Shown one piece after another: positions 28,636 through 39,437 of a DNA stretch of 64,000 bases; positions within the stretch are counted from its first letter, which is position 1, and the number at the start of each line of letters is the position of its first letter. The translations under genes were made by a program, and so were the position numbers. Origin of the DNA: Candidatus Ichthyocystis sparus (GTDB taxonomy: Bacteria > Pseudomonadota > Gammaproteobacteria > Burkholderiales > 2013Ark19i); contig NZ_FKII01000049.1 of NCBI RefSeq assembly GCF_900078745.1, positions 62,001 to 126,000 of the forward strand, written 5' to 3'. The notes beneath the pieces are model-generated. The model made no database searches. It saw only the letters and a program-made list of their open reading frames with translations, and was not told the origin of the DNA.

Positions 28636-31335
28636 ATGTCAATTTGTTTTAGTTACTTATCAAAAACACTGTCTGTTGATGGTAGGGATTTTCAATACTA
28701 TTCTCTTCCAGCTCTAGAGGAGTCTGGATCTAAGAAAATTTCTCGATTACCGATATCTATAAGAATTTTATTGGAATCTGTAATAAGAAACTGTGATAAC
28801 GACAAGGTCACAAGTGATCATGTATCTCAGTTAGCAAATTGGTCACCTAATGAGGAACGAACGGAAGAAGTGCCATTTTGCGTTGCCAGAGTTGTACTTC
28901 AGGACCTATCTGGAATTCCACTGTTGGTAGATTTGGCCGGCATGCGTACGGTAGCAGAATCTCTTGGAAGTGATCCTAGTATAATTGAGCCCTTGGTACC
29001 AGTTGATATGGTTGTTGATCATTCCGTTATGATTGACCACTCTGGCAGTGATGATGCTTTAAAGCTCAATATGGAAATTGAGTTTGAGAGAAACAAGGAA
29101 AGATACCAGTTTATAAAGTGGGGCATGCAAGCTTTTAAAACGTTCGGAGTTGTACCTCCAGGAAATGGAATTATTCATCAAATCAATCTAGAACACTTCT
29201 TTCAAGGAATTAGAGAAAAAAATGGAATTGTCTTTCCTGACACACTAGTAGGAACTGATTCACACACAACCATGATTAACGCTCTAGGGGTTGTTGGATG
29301 GGGGGTAGGAGGAATCGAGGCTGAGGCTTGCATGCTTGGACAGCCCATCTACATACTAACCCCTGATGTTATTGGCGTAAATATTATCGGAAAACTAAGG
29401 GAGGGTGTAACGGCAACTGACCTAGTACTTACGGTGACTCAGATGCTGCGTAAGGAGAAGGTTGTAGGTAAATTTATTGAATTTTTTGGCGAGGGCGCAA
29501 CTAATCTTTCATTAGCTGATCGTGCCACAATAGCAAATATGGCACCGGAGTACGGTGCCACAATGGGATTTTTCCCTGTAGATGAGCGCACCATAGAGTA
29601 CTTAGAACAAACAGGTAGGGACAAAAATTTACAAACTCTTCTAAGAGACTATTTTACGGCACAGGAAATTTTTGGTATGCCCAAAGAGGGTGAAATAGAC
29701 TATACGAGGGTTTTGGAATTTGATCTAGATAAGGTAGTGCCATCATTAGCTGGACCCAAACGCCCACAAGATAAGATTGAGCTTAGCAAAATAAAAGATA
29801 AATTTATTGACATTCTTAAAAAACCCACAGAAAACGATGGCTTCAATAAGCCTGCGGATACCATTGATAAATCTTACCCTACTAAAGAAAAAGGTGTATC
29901 CCTAAAACATGGTGATGTGATGATAGCGGCTATCACCTCTTGCACCAATACCTCCAATCCATACGTTCTCTTAGCTGCAGGGTTATTAGCCAAAAAAGCT
30001 GTAGAAAAAGGGCTGAAAACTCCTCCTTATGTAAAGACTTCTCTTGCTCCGGGATCTAGAATTGTTGCTGAGTACCTAAATCAATCTGGGTTGCAAAGAT
30101 ATCTAGATTTCTTAGGTTTCCAGGTTGCTGCTTTTGGTTGCACTACTTGTATTGGAAATTCTGGTGATATTAAGCCTGCTTTCAACGAGGTTATTTCTGA
30201 AAATGGCCTGGTGGTATGTGCAGTTTTGTCTGGTAACAGAAACTTTGAAGCACGTATACATAACAATATTCGTGGCAATTTCCTTGCCTCACCTCCTTTG
30301 GTTGTAGCTTTCGCATTAGCCGGAACAGTTATTATTGATATGGATAACGATCCAATATGCACCTCTCCAAGTGGGGAGAAAGTTTATCTACGTGATATTT
30401 GGCCTACTTCTGATGAAATTAGTGAAGTTATGAGTTATGCTACGAACCCCGAAACTTACAAAAAGATATATGCCTCGGTCGTAGAAGGAAATTCTTTATG
30501 GGAAAAAATTTCTGCTGCTAAGGGGATGGTATATGACTGGCCCAAGTCGACATATATTGCTAATCCACCGTTCTTTAATAATTTTTCCATGGAATTGCCA
30601 CCTCAAGTTAAAATAAAGGGAGCAAAACCATTATTGATTCTAGGTAATTCTGTAACAACTGATCATATATCTCCTGCTGGCTTATTCGACTCTAATTCTC
30701 CAGCTGGAAAGTGGCTAAAATCCGAGGGGGTTTCTCATAAGGACTTTAACAGCTATGGTTCGCGGCGTGGGCATCATGATGTTATGATACGCGGTACGTT
30801 TGCTAATGTGCGTATAAAGAACCTAATTCTTCCACCTAATCCTGATGGATCAAGGATAGAGGGTGGGTACACGTTGCTCAATGGCAATAAAACTACTGTA
30901 TTTGAAGCAGCTACTCACTATCAAAAAGAAGGTATTCAGACAATAGTACTGGCTGGAGAAGAGTATGGAACAGGCTCTTCTAGGGACTGGGCTGCCAAGG
31001 GAACTTTGCTACTGGGGGTACGTGCTGTAATAGCCAAAAGTTATGAACGTATACATAGATCTAACTTAGTTGGAATGGGAGTACTTCCTCTTCAGTTCAT
31101 GACTGAAGAGTCTGTAGAAACATTAAAAATAACTCCAAACGACACCTTTGAAATAATGGGAACTGATAGAGAAATACGTCCTCAGGAAAAGTTACAGGTT
31201 GTCGTAACCAGGCCGGATGGTTCGACCTTTAAGTTTGATGTGCTATCCAGAATTGATACTTCTATTGAGGTGGAATATTACAAAAACGGTGGAATTCTCC
31301 CGTATGTTTTGCGTAAGCTAATTTCTTCAAATTAA
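28636..31335 (+). CDS. acnA: Aconitate hydratase A
   Basis: The product is an 899-residue 4Fe-4S enzyme that isomerises citrate to isocitrate; the AcnA/IRP1-like type. It contains [33 protein letters not shown], and cluster-ligand Cys residues in [12 protein letters not shown] and [11 protein letters not shown]. The C-terminal swivel domain has [31 protein letters not shown] and [19 protein letters not shown] at 28636 with AAGGAA upstream is preferred to a TTG at 28603 that would overlap the preceding gene. It is the last gene of the plus-strand TCA unit. Confidence 0.96.
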   Translation: MSICFSYLSKTLSVDGRDFQYYSLPALEESGSKKISRLPISIRILLESVIRNCDNDKVTSDHVSQLANWSPNEERTEEVPFCVARVVLQDLSGIPLLVDLAGMRTVAESLGSDPSIIEPLVPVDMVVDHSVMIDHSGSDDALKLNMEIEFERNKERYQFIKWGMQAFKTFGVVPPGNGIIHQINLEHFFQGIREKNGIVFPDTLVGTDSHTTMINALGVVGWGVGGIEAEACMLGQPIYILTPDVIGVNIIGKLREGVTATDLVLTVTQMLRKEKVVGKFIEFFGEGATNLSLADRATIANMAPEYGATMGFFPVDERTIEYLEQTGRDKNLQTLLRDYFTAQEIFGMPKEGEIDYTRVLEFDLDKVVPSLAGPKRPQDKIELSKIKDKFIDILKKPTENDGFNKPADTIDKSYPTKEKGVSLKHGDVMIAAITSCTNTSNPYVLLAAGLLAKKAVEKGLKTPPYVKTSLAPGSRIVAEYLNQSGLQRYLDFLGFQVAAFGCTTCIGNSGDIKPAFNEVISENGLVVCAVLSGNRNFEARIHNNIRGNFLASPPLVVAFALAGTVIIDMDNDPICTSPSGEKVYLRDIWPTSDEISEVMSYATNPETYKKIYASVVEGNSLWEKISAAKGMVYDWPKSTYIANPPFFNNFSMELPPQVKIKGAKPLLILGNSVTTDHISPAGLFDSNSPAGKWLKSEGVSHKDFNSYGSRRGHHDVMIRGTFANVRIKNLILPPNPDGSRIEGGYTLLNGNKTTVFEAATHYQKEGIQTIVLAGEEYGTGSSRDWAAKGTLLLGVRAVIAKSYERIHRSNLVGMGVLPLQFMTEESVETLKITPNDTFEIMGTDREIRPQEKLQVVVTRPDGSTFKFDVLSRIDTSIEVEYYKNGGILPYVLRKLISSN

Positions 31336-31660
31336 TACTATTTACAAGTGCCAAACTAGTCATAGACCAAAACATGTATAAATTGTAACTAATACTAAAA
31401 GAACTGGCATTAAACTTGAGCATAGGAGTATATTAATCGTCATACTATACAAGGGGGAAGATGGTACGGGTGTTATAGGATAATATTATGAATTAGTATC
31501 TAATTTACCAAGTTTATAAAAAACGTGCTGTTAGATACAGACAAGAACAAACTACTAATACAATCTTTATAAGGTAATACAGCCGGTGTAGTCATTAACC
31601 TTAAGTAATTGTTAAATAAAAAAATAGCCGCTGCAAAAGTAATATGCTTCCTTCTTGACA

Positions 31661-31681
31661 TCAGGTGTTAACAACACCTGA
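31661..31681. terminator. Inverted repeat TCAGGTGTT-AAC-AACACCTGA
   Basis: A perfect 9-base stem with a 3-base loop lies 325 bases past acnA and is followed by CACATCATTTTA. It could end the acnA transcript or bind a regulator. The T-run is poor. Confidence 0.35.
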
Positions 31682-32076
31682 CACATCATTTTACGTCATA
31701 TCTAGAATTCACCGTAGTATAATAATTTCACTTATAGTCGTTATTTTAATTATGTTATATATGTAAAAAAATTATGAATTATTATAATATAGGAACTAGA
31801 TATTTTATTTATTACTCATACATATCTATCAGGCAATCAAGAATATATAAAAACATAAATATACTTATATAGGTTGTAGTTTTTTTAGATTATACAAAGA
31901 AAGATAGGGATAAATAATTCTTACTTAATTGCTGCATCTTTAGATCAAATCCGCAAAATTACAATTTCCAGTAACACTATAAAATTACTAAAGTCCAAAA
32001 TACATCTGGTTTAAATTTATAAATATTGACACTACTAGTAGACATTTTTGCATCGCATGTTTTAAAATTTACTTCT

Positions 32077-32102
32077 CGCTCCATACATGTTTGTATGGAG
32101 TG
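32077..32102. other. Long hairpin CTCCATACA-TGTT-TGTATGGAG
   Basis: A perfect 9-base stem with a four-base loop can be extended by a G-T and a C-G pair. It is isolated in the gene-free region and has no T-run on either side. It could be an RNA hairpin, an operator or a recombination site; no choice is possible from sequence. Confidence 0.4.
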
Positions 32103-32614
32103 CCTTACTAGCCTGCAGCGTATCGTAGGATAATTTTGAATATAGTATTTCTACCTATAACGCATCATAATTTTCTTATTAATTAGACTGTCGAGTCCGC
32201 CCTAAAAGGCAAAACAAAACACTAGCTTGCCGAACACTTTAACATATCAAAAGAATTATAAATCAGTAAAAATTAATTGGGAATTTGTATCTATCTTAGA
32301 TAAATTCATCATAGTATCCACAACAATTATTTTTATTACTTAAGCATACCTGATTTATTAAGTTTTACATCTAACTAAATCTAACAAATTTTCACAACCA
32401 ATATCTTAAATATATTTACCAATCAAAATGACACTACACTATCCAAAAATAAAAAGTAGTTTAGCATGTAATAAAAATACTATCGTACTATTGGATTGAA
32501 AAATATAATACTTAATGTGTAAATAATATTATATTAATTAACACATGTTGGTAGTATTGTACTGAGATTTAGTGCTGTACCGGATGGCAAAAGTACCGCT
32601 TTATTTGATGTGTC

Positions 32615-32620
32615 TATAAT
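32615..32620 (+). promoter_or_regulatory. -10 box upstream of the 546-residue protein gene
   Basis: A perfect TATAAT lies 73 bases before the ATG at 32693. No good -35 hexamer is at the right distance. A direct repeat GTACCG, 17 bases apart, lies immediately upstream and could be a binding site. Confidence 0.4.
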
Positions 32621-32692
32621 CAGTGTTAAGTAAAGGTTAGTTAGTACTTCTCTCATATAAAGTACACTACTTATGGTTTCAATTGGAAAGTT

Positions 32693-34333
32693 ATGATGTT
32701 TACTCCTACATGTACAGTGGAATGCGAAAGAAGATCACCTCACCAAAGTTCCGAAGAAGACGAGATAATAGACGTTGTAACACTAGATTATGAAGTACCA
32801 CCTTCTTTCACAACTGACATTACTTGTGCAAGCAAAACAATTAAAAATTTTCCAGTTAGTAGTACTATGACATTATCTCAAATTACTGATAAAACTAGTG
32901 AAATGAGAACATATATATTGCCTACGAGCACTAATAATTCAGAAATATCTCACAGTAGCAGGATGCTATACTCTGATGCATCAATGTCTTCGATAACTGC
33001 GCTATCAAGATCTGGATATTGTGCTCTGTACCCCTCTCCTCAATCTGCTACAAGCACTATCGCATCAATTGCAACAACACCAATTACCCATTATTGGTCA
33101 GGCTCAAATTGTTTAGAACAACCATCATCATGTGTCATTAATCCTCCCTCCTACTCTACAAATATATGGAATCATGTTGAGCTAAGTATGAATGATTTAG
33201 GGTACTATGGCAACGCTGTACTAAGCACGGCTGAAGAAGTAAATGAATTCATAAGTATTGGATGTTCATACTCAAAGGTTGAAGAAACAATAGCGTCGGA
33301 TGTAGTATATAGAGCTTCAGCCCATGATATTAGGAGATGCATGAGAAACCTGGAAAATAATTATGGCAGGTATTTAGTTAGTTGCAGTAACGAACAATTG
33401 CATTACATACTGTCCTGCCTGATTGCAAAAGCCATATTCTCCCATCTTGTTGATAAGAGGTCAAAACTGCCAAATGACACTGATTTTTCCAGAGAGTTAA
33501 ATTTGATTAATAATAAAGGTTTGGATATAAGTTACCTAACCACTAGCATTATGACGACCATACTGAAACACGTTGGTACTGTTGCTAATGATTTTTTTGA
33601 GAAACATATTAAGTTATCAAACTTGACTCTACGTTATACTAAAAATGGAAACGTAGGATATTTGTCATATGTAGTATCAAAAATAATAAATAACAAAGCA
33701 TTAGTGCATATTCCAAAAATAGAATATGAAGTATATACAGTATTTTCACGCTGGGTAGGGCTGCTTGCTCCTGAAGTTTTGGCAGAATTTAAACTAGGAC
33801 AACCAGTAGTATTCCCCAGAGCTCCAATATATTCAACGGTATTTTTGCTGTACTCTAAGCAGTTGGAAAAATGTTTGCCTGTTGCGGTAGAGCATGTCAG
33901 GCAAACTATGTTTTCCAAATTTGGGCACGTTTACTTAAAATTAGATGTTTGTAATAACCTTAGTTATATAAGAAGCAGGATTCTTGGTATCTGTAAAGAT
34001 TTTGCAGCATTAAACGAAATAAATATAGCAAATGGGACGTGGAGAGAAAAATCAACTATCGAATCACTGGCAATAAGTTTTTCTAGATACATTCTTCTCG
34101 AAAGCAAAAGAGGAACTTCTGAAGTAACAAGAGCTATTAATACAATTAAGATGTGCGAAACTTTAGTATCGGAAGAAAATTTAATTATCACTATGACGTT
34201 AATACGCTCAAGAGGAAAATCAGCTGTAAATAGGAGGGCTGTTAATTACATCATCGTATTGTTTTTACGTGAATTAAGATCAACAGTAGAAAAGTATTTC
34301 AAGAATTATATTGAGTGCATTATTAATAATTGA
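32693..34333 (+). CDS. Lineage-specific protein of unknown function, paralogue 1
   Basis: The product has 546 residues, with no recognised domain and no signal peptide. The N-terminal 150 residues are Ser/Thr-rich and look disordered, with the short acidic motif EDEIIDVVTLD at about residues 23-33. From about 160 to the end it is a predicted mostly helical domain closely related to the 596-residue product of the next gene. Shared landmarks are IWNHVELSMNDLGYYGN, LSTAEEVNEFI, FGHVYLKLDVCNNL, ILGICKDF, ILLESKRGTSEV and VLFLRELRSTVEKYF. The ATG is preceded by TTGGAAAG, the same AATTGGAAA context as the next gene. An effector or surface role is conceivable, but nothing in the sequence proves it. 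Confidence 0.8.
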   Translation: MMFTPTCTVECERRSPHQSSEEDEIIDVVTLDYEVPPSFTTDITCASKTIKNFPVSSTMTLSQITDKTSEMRTYILPTSTNNSEISHSSRMLYSDASMSSITALSRSGYCALYPSPQSATSTIASIATTPITHYWSGSNCLEQPSSCVINPPSYSTNIWNHVELSMNDLGYYGNAVLSTAEEVNEFISIGCSYSKVEETIASDVVYRASAHDIRRCMRNLENNYGRYLVSCSNEQLHYILSCLIAKAIFSHLVDKRSKLPNDTDFSRELNLINNKGLDISYLTTSIMTTILKHVGTVANDFFEKHIKLSNLTLRYTKNGNVGYLSYVVSKIINNKALVHIPKIEYEVYTVFSRWVGLLAPEVLAEFKLGQPVVFPRAPIYSTVFLLYSKQLEKCLPVAVEHVRQTMFSKFGHVYLKLDVCNNLSYIRSRILGICKDFAALNEINIANGTWREKSTIESLAISFSRYILLESKRGTSEVTRAINTIKMCETLVSEENLIITMTLIRSRGKSAVNRRAVNYIIVLFLRELRSTVEKYFKNYIECIINN

Positions 34334-34802
34334 TTATGTCGCTGCTATAATATACAGGACTCCTTAATCTTATATACGATATTATAAGGTGCAAGGTTTA
34401 TTTATTCAAAGTGTCGATATTCATGGCAGATATTGTTTTCCTATCTATGAATAACAATTGGTAACAATACATCACTACGATTGTGTTACAGTAGCTATGA
34501 TATATAGCTTCCCCTCCACCTAAATACCACTTTATAGTACAGTTATAATACTGATTTACTACAACAATAATGTCCAAGAGATATTATAAGCGCAGTACTT
34601 CAACTATATATACCAGAAGTATAACATACTTATTATGTAAATAAATTTATACTAATTTATCTAAACTAGGGGTTAGAATCAGCTAGCCGGTTAGCTTCTT
34701 CTCCCTTCATTTGGCACCAAATGATACTAGAAATAAAGAAAGAAACTTTTTTAGAGAGTCAACCATACTGACCTTCAGATAATTGAAATTGGAAAATTCG
34801 CA
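34334..34802. other. Spacer between the two paralogues
   Basis: This 469-base A+T-rich interval has no gene. It contains the 16-base inverted repeat CATTTGG-CA-CCAAATG at 34708-34723, and a near-palindrome GCTAGCCGGTTAGC at 34682-34695, both 80-120 bases before the next start. These could be operator sites. Confidence 0.5.
34708..34723. promoter_or_regulatory. Inverted repeat CATTTGG-CA-CCAAATG
   Basis: A perfect 7-base half-site pair with a 2-base centre lies 80 bases upstream of the GTG at 34803. The size and position suit a dimeric regulator. No equivalent precedes the paralogue at 32693. Confidence 0.35.
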
Positions 34803-36593
34803 GTGTCCATAAATAATACGACTATGCACACAACAAAAGAAGTCCCACTTCACATGATTGAAGAGGAAAGAGAGGAGATAGATGTTGAGGAGATAGATGT
34901 TGTAACGGTCGACGATAGTGAGGTTAGAATATTAACAACAAACGAAACAGAAAATTCTTCCACATCTACATCGGTTTCTGCGTCGATTATTTCTTTCACT
35001 AGCTCAACTTTGGAAAAGTTTCCGCCAAGTGATAGTACTGTCGTAGGAGTATCTCAACATACTGATACAAGTACGCAGGTAACAAGTTCAGCTCTTACAT
35101 GTAAAGGTAGTACAAATGTAGTAGAACTTGGATGGACGCATCAACATGATCATGGTTCATATTCACACCGGGTAGTAACACACTCTAACAAGACAAAAAG
35201 GAGTAAAATTTCTACTGGTGTTCGTGGTGGTTATCGTCTCGTACATGGGAATGATGAAATAACCGGAAAAACATCTACCTCCTCTTCTTCTAGATCAAAC
35301 TCGAGATCTATGATTTATGCACCATACCCCCAACAAGGGGCGGAAATTGCTAGCACATCAAGTGCACATACACCACTCCATCATCATCTACCATCGGTCA
35401 ACTTTAATACTGCATTACTCCCGCCAAATGGTATATGGGAGCATATAAAGTTGAGTATGGATGATTTAGGATACAGTGGTGATAGAACATTAAGCACATC
35501 TCGTGAAGTAGCAGAATTCATAGCCATGGAATGTGAGTGCTCAGAAATATACCAAGGAATAACATCATCTATATGCCATGCTTCAGGTAGAAAAATTAGC
35601 ACATGCATAAATCTCTTGAGCCATAAATATGGTGAATACTTTCTTAGTTGCAGTAGCAAACAAACAGTGCACATGTTGTCTTGTATGATTGCAAAATGTA
35701 CTCTCTTATACCTTAGTGATACTCTGCTAGACTTACCAAATTCAACTGAGCCTTCTAGAGAATTAGATATACTTAATGAGCTAGGTCTAGATATAAATGG
35801 TTTATTAACTACCAATTTTATGGACGTCATACTAACCTACGCTAATGCTGTCTTTGATAGTTTTAAGTCATATGCGAATAATGGCATAGGCATACTTGTG
35901 GACTATACGCAAAACGGAGAGATAGGATATTTGTCAGATGCAGTATCGATAGCAATAGCCAGTATAGGATCCGATTACATTTTAGCAATAAAGTCTGAAG
36001 CTTATAGAATATTGACAATCGGCTGGCCATGTCTAATTGATACTCAAGTTTGCAGAAAATTCAACATAGTAAAGCGACCTCATTGTCCTTATGAAGGAAT
36101 ACTTTCAGCTGTAATCCTAGTGTACTCAAAACAGTTAGAAAGATGTATACCAACTGCCATAGATCATATCAAAAAAAACATGTTTTACAAATTTGGGCAT
36201 GTTTACTTAAGGTCAGAAGTTTGTAATAAACTTAATTGCATAAGAAATATAGTTTTTGGCATTTGTGAAGATTTTCTGAAACTAAACAAACTGGCTATAG
36301 ATAGGAGGGTATGGAAAGAAGAGTTAACCATAGAGTCCCTAGTAAGGGTTTTTTCTAACTACATTCTTCTTGAGAATGAGAGAGTAGCTACCGAAGTAAA
36401 AAAAGCCACTGATTTGATTGTCAAATGCAGCAGTTTGATATCACCAGAAGGAAACATGATTATTCCCATGAGTGGGGTAATAGTTAATGCGAGAGCTATT
36501 AATTACGTAACTGTACTGTTTTTACGTGAATTACGCTCGGCAGTAGAAAGTAATTTTAGAAATTATATTGTTGATAATGTAATTAATGATTAA
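34803..36593 (+). CDS. Lineage-specific protein of unknown function, paralogue 2
   Basis: The product has 596 residues and is a paralogue of the gene at 32693. The Ser/Thr-rich N-terminal 200 residues again carry an acidic motif, here duplicated (EEIDVEEIDVVTVDDSE, about residues 19-35), plus a basic patch (KTKRSKIS) and a His cluster (HTPLHHHL). The conserved helical domain runs from about residue 207 to the end: IWEHIKLSMDDLGYSGD, LSTSREVAEFI, FGHVYLRSEVCNKL, VFGICEDF, YILLENERVATEV and VLFLRELRSAVESNF. GTG at 34803, with TTGGAAAA upstream, is preferred; an ATG lies 21 bases later. The domain is conserved while the N-terminus diverges, the pattern of proteins under host-driven selection. 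Confidence 0.8.
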   Translation: MSINNTTMHTTKEVPLHMIEEEREEIDVEEIDVVTVDDSEVRILTTNETENSSTSTSVSASIISFTSSTLEKFPPSDSTVVGVSQHTDTSTQVTSSALTCKGSTNVVELGWTHQHDHGSYSHRVVTHSNKTKRSKISTGVRGGYRLVHGNDEITGKTSTSSSSRSNSRSMIYAPYPQQGAEIASTSSAHTPLHHHLPSVNFNTALLPPNGIWEHIKLSMDDLGYSGDRTLSTSREVAEFIAMECECSEIYQGITSSICHASGRKISTCINLLSHKYGEYFLSCSSKQTVHMLSCMIAKCTLLYLSDTLLDLPNSTEPSRELDILNELGLDINGLLTTNFMDVILTYANAVFDSFKSYANNGIGILVDYTQNGEIGYLSDAVSIAIASIGSDYILAIKSEAYRILTIGWPCLIDTQVCRKFNIVKRPHCPYEGILSAVILVYSKQLERCIPTAIDHIKKNMFYKFGHVYLRSEVCNKLNCIRNIVFGICEDFLKLNKLAIDRRVWKEELTIESLVRVFSNYILLENERVATEVKKATDLIVKCSSLISPEGNMIIPMSGVIVNARAINYVTVLFLRELRSAVESNFRNYIVDNVIND

Positions 36594-36877
36594 CTGTGTT
36601 AGTACCTTTATAACTATCAATGTGTAAATTATCACTTCACATACGGAGAAAAATTTAGGAACAACACAGCGTTATTTACTCTCATTATTGTTCCTATCCT
36701 GTTATCTCATTGACACTGAACTAAAAGGTTTGGCACAAACTACCGGTGGCGCGCAGTGTGACGCGTGTAGATATGGGCAAGTGATCATAAATTTCTTGAA
36801 TAATATAGAGTAGAGAAGAAGTCACACATAACAAAAAAAACTTCTTTCCAATCTTTACAATAATTATTAACTAGCAG

Positions 36878-37585
36878 TTAGCAAAAATATATCACTATTA
36901 TTGATAATAAAGCAGCAACAACCATTGCTAACAAAGAAATATAAACTATAAGCCACACCAGAGTTTGTGAGTTATTACTGATAGGGGGACTGCAATCACC
37001 AGATAACGCCCCAATAGCACCTCGACAAATAAAACTATTATCAACATCATCATTCGGAGTCGCAGGAGAGCCGTCATCACCATACTGGTAACAAGATGTA
37101 GCAAAACGCAAATCATCGCCATATAACGCCTCAATAGCACCTCGACAAATAAATAACCAACTATTATCAACATCACCATTCGGAATCACAGGAGAGCCGT
37201 CATCACCATACTGGTAACAAGATGGAACAAAATGTAAATCATCGCCATATTCTAAAGAATTACGTACCCCTTGAGTAACAGCACTAAGAGAACTTCTCTC
37301 ACAATCATAGCAAACAGATGAAGATCTAGAACAAGATACGACAAAACCCATGAAGCAAGCAGAATGTCCCGAGGTAATGTGGCTACGAAGTATACTAAAC
37401 TCAACAAGCTCAGTAAGTACTTCAAGAGAAGTTATATCCTCCTCTTTCAGCCTCCCCGAACAAACCATACACTGGCATAAAGAAACTAAAGAACTATCTC
37501 TATCAGAGCACGGCTCTACAGAAGAAGAACAGATGGATGAATCAGAATCACCAATACAGGAAAACGTTGCTTCAACATTATCCAC
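36878..37585 (-). CDS. Cys/His-rich tail-anchored protein with internal duplication
   Basis: The product has about 235 residues and no recognised family. The N-terminal part is Ser/Cys-rich. A C-x2-C (CQCMVC) is followed about 30 residues later by H-x4-H (SHITSGH) and further Cys, a metal-binding-like pattern. A roughly 40-residue unit (YGDD..SCYQYGDDGSP..ICRGAI) is then repeated twice, plus a partial third start; in DNA this is 37010-37249. One hydrophobic helix (WLIVYISLLAMVVAALLSIIVIYFC) ends the protein, so it could be tail-anchored. GTG at 37585 with GGGAGG close upstream is chosen; a TTG at 37606 is the alternative. It is homologous to the gene at 39438. Confidence 0.68.
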   Translation of the reverse strand: MDNVEATFSCIGDSDSSICSSSVEPCSDRDSSLVSLCQCMVCSGRLKEEDITSLEVLTELVEFSILRSHITSGHSACFMGFVVSCSRSSSVCYDCERSSLSAVTQGVRNSLEYGDDLHFVPSCYQYGDDGSPVIPNGDVDNSWLFICRGAIEALYGDDLRFATSCYQYGDDGSPATPNDDVDNSFICRGAIGALSGDCSPPISNNSQTLVWLIVYISLLAMVVAALLSIIVIYFC

Positions 37586-39437
37586 GGATCCTCCCGAACA
37601 CCACAAACCATCGATAAAAGGATCAGGTTAGCACAAATATCCGCACCTTACACATAACGGTTAAAGTTGGAATCTAGTGCAAACTTAATCTAATATGTAA
37701 CAAGTTATTAAGATATCTGATAGATTATTCACATGTTACAAAACAATAAGTAACCACATGAACCAACATAAACAATTACTAAGCAACACGATACCATAAA
37801 CACGTAGTAAACATAGATAGTAAAAGCGCTTACTTCCTATTATAGATATGTTTAACAGACAACATGCCGATTAGTGAGTAGCAAAAAATATTCAAATTTA
37901 ACAACGATGATAAGCAACTTAATTTTCCTTGGATTGAGCAAGCAAACGTAAATTTAATCACTGATGATCATGAATTATTACTAATAAAATGCCACAATAC
38001 CTATCCATGTTTTTAGGCATTAAATTGTATATGGTTCATTAATGTAATTTGCTTCAATAAATTATAAAATGTCATATAATAGCGACAGTGCTTTTATTAT
38101 AAGCTAAAATTAGTTGCATCTTTATCCATATAAAAAAATTATAATTACTTGGCATTACACAATATGCATATCAACTACCAATTTTGATCTTGACAAGTAC
38201 TGAATAATAACTTTAAACATAATGATATGCAGTACATTTCTATACATACTAGCTAATTGTAGAAAATATTAACAACAGTTAATGCTTGTAAATTATATTT
38301 AATATTCTTTGCAATAGATGTTATTAATAAATTAACTGCTTATAGTAGCAATAAAAACACATTATGAAACATAATATTAGCATCAACTATACTCATCAAA
38401 AAAACGTGATCTTGGATAGTTAACCTATTCTTAATAGATTAGCATCTAATATTCACATTTACTTAAATACATATGATTATTTTTATAACCATATATTTTA
38501 TTTTGATACTACTTTATATTAAGCACAACAACTCAATTGATTTCTTAATATTATACGGTTCGATGTAATCAATAGTATACAAATATATTAAATAATAAAC
38601 TGAACATAGAAAAGCGTTGATATTTAATAGTAATAAAAAGTACACTTTCACTGTATTTATAAAAAATACAGCTAACAATTTATCTACAATAGTATTGAGC
38701 GTACATGCAATTTCTATGCTACACAACTTGCATAGTTGATTTAAAAATAATACTTTTTATATATTTTTATTAAATTACGAGCATAGATTAAAGTAGGTAT
38801 AAGGAGATGGTGCCATTATTACTACAATTTCATACACATCAGATAAATATCCTATGTTATTAGTAAAATAAACCCAGCAATAATAATCATATAATATTGT
38901 AATAAATTTACACTTAAAAAATATTGTTTATGCATAGCATAGTAAATATGAGATGATAAATAATAGCTATGAGTTCTCGTGTTACTGTTAGTTAATACCA
39001 TATTGCCTTAGTCCATATAATTTAGTACATTGCGATATAAAATTTGTTACTACATGTACTAATTTGTTTCTCTGCAGGACGTAGATTGCAAGTAAATACG
39101 TAATATGGTTATTTTTATTAATTAAATACGTGGGAAGTTTGTAACACCAAATTACTTAGAACATATTATTCCTAGGTAAATTACTATTATGATTGATCTT
39201 AATGCGGTAAACTCTATGGGTTTTATCCTGGTTGTCATTTAATCAAGATAGTGCCTATCATTAACATTACAATGTTGTGGGCATAGGTGTGGGTATCGTA
39301 GTAGTAAAAGGAGGTGTGCAACCTGCCAAAGTAAATATAAGTACTAGGTATGTTAAGCTTTACTATATTCAAATGGGTGAGTATTAATTAGTACTCTTAA
39401 TTAATTTGGCATATAAATATAACAAGGCGGTCATATT
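37586..39437. other. Gene-free A+T-rich region
   Basis: This stretch of about 1.85 kb, between two divergent paralogues of the Cys/His-rich family, has no convincing coding sequence. A 70-codon minus-strand frame at 38514-38726 is made of A+T-rich codons without a ribosome-binding site. The base composition is even lower in G+C than in the neighbouring genes. Confidence 0.55.

Larger units (their letters stand above)
31336..32692. other. Gene-free A+T-rich region with two inverted repeats
   Basis: There is no supportable coding sequence in 1.36 kb. Two strong inverted repeats are present (31661-31681 and 32077-32102). A TATAAT lies at 32615-32620, with a direct repeat GTACCG (32578 and 32595) just upstream of the next gene. 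The region marks the border between core and accessory genes. Confidence 0.6.

Noticed and set aside
38514-38726. 70-codon minus-strand frame rich in Ile/Leu/Tyr/Asn
   Set aside because: A+T-rich random frame without ribosome-binding site or related sequence in the window.
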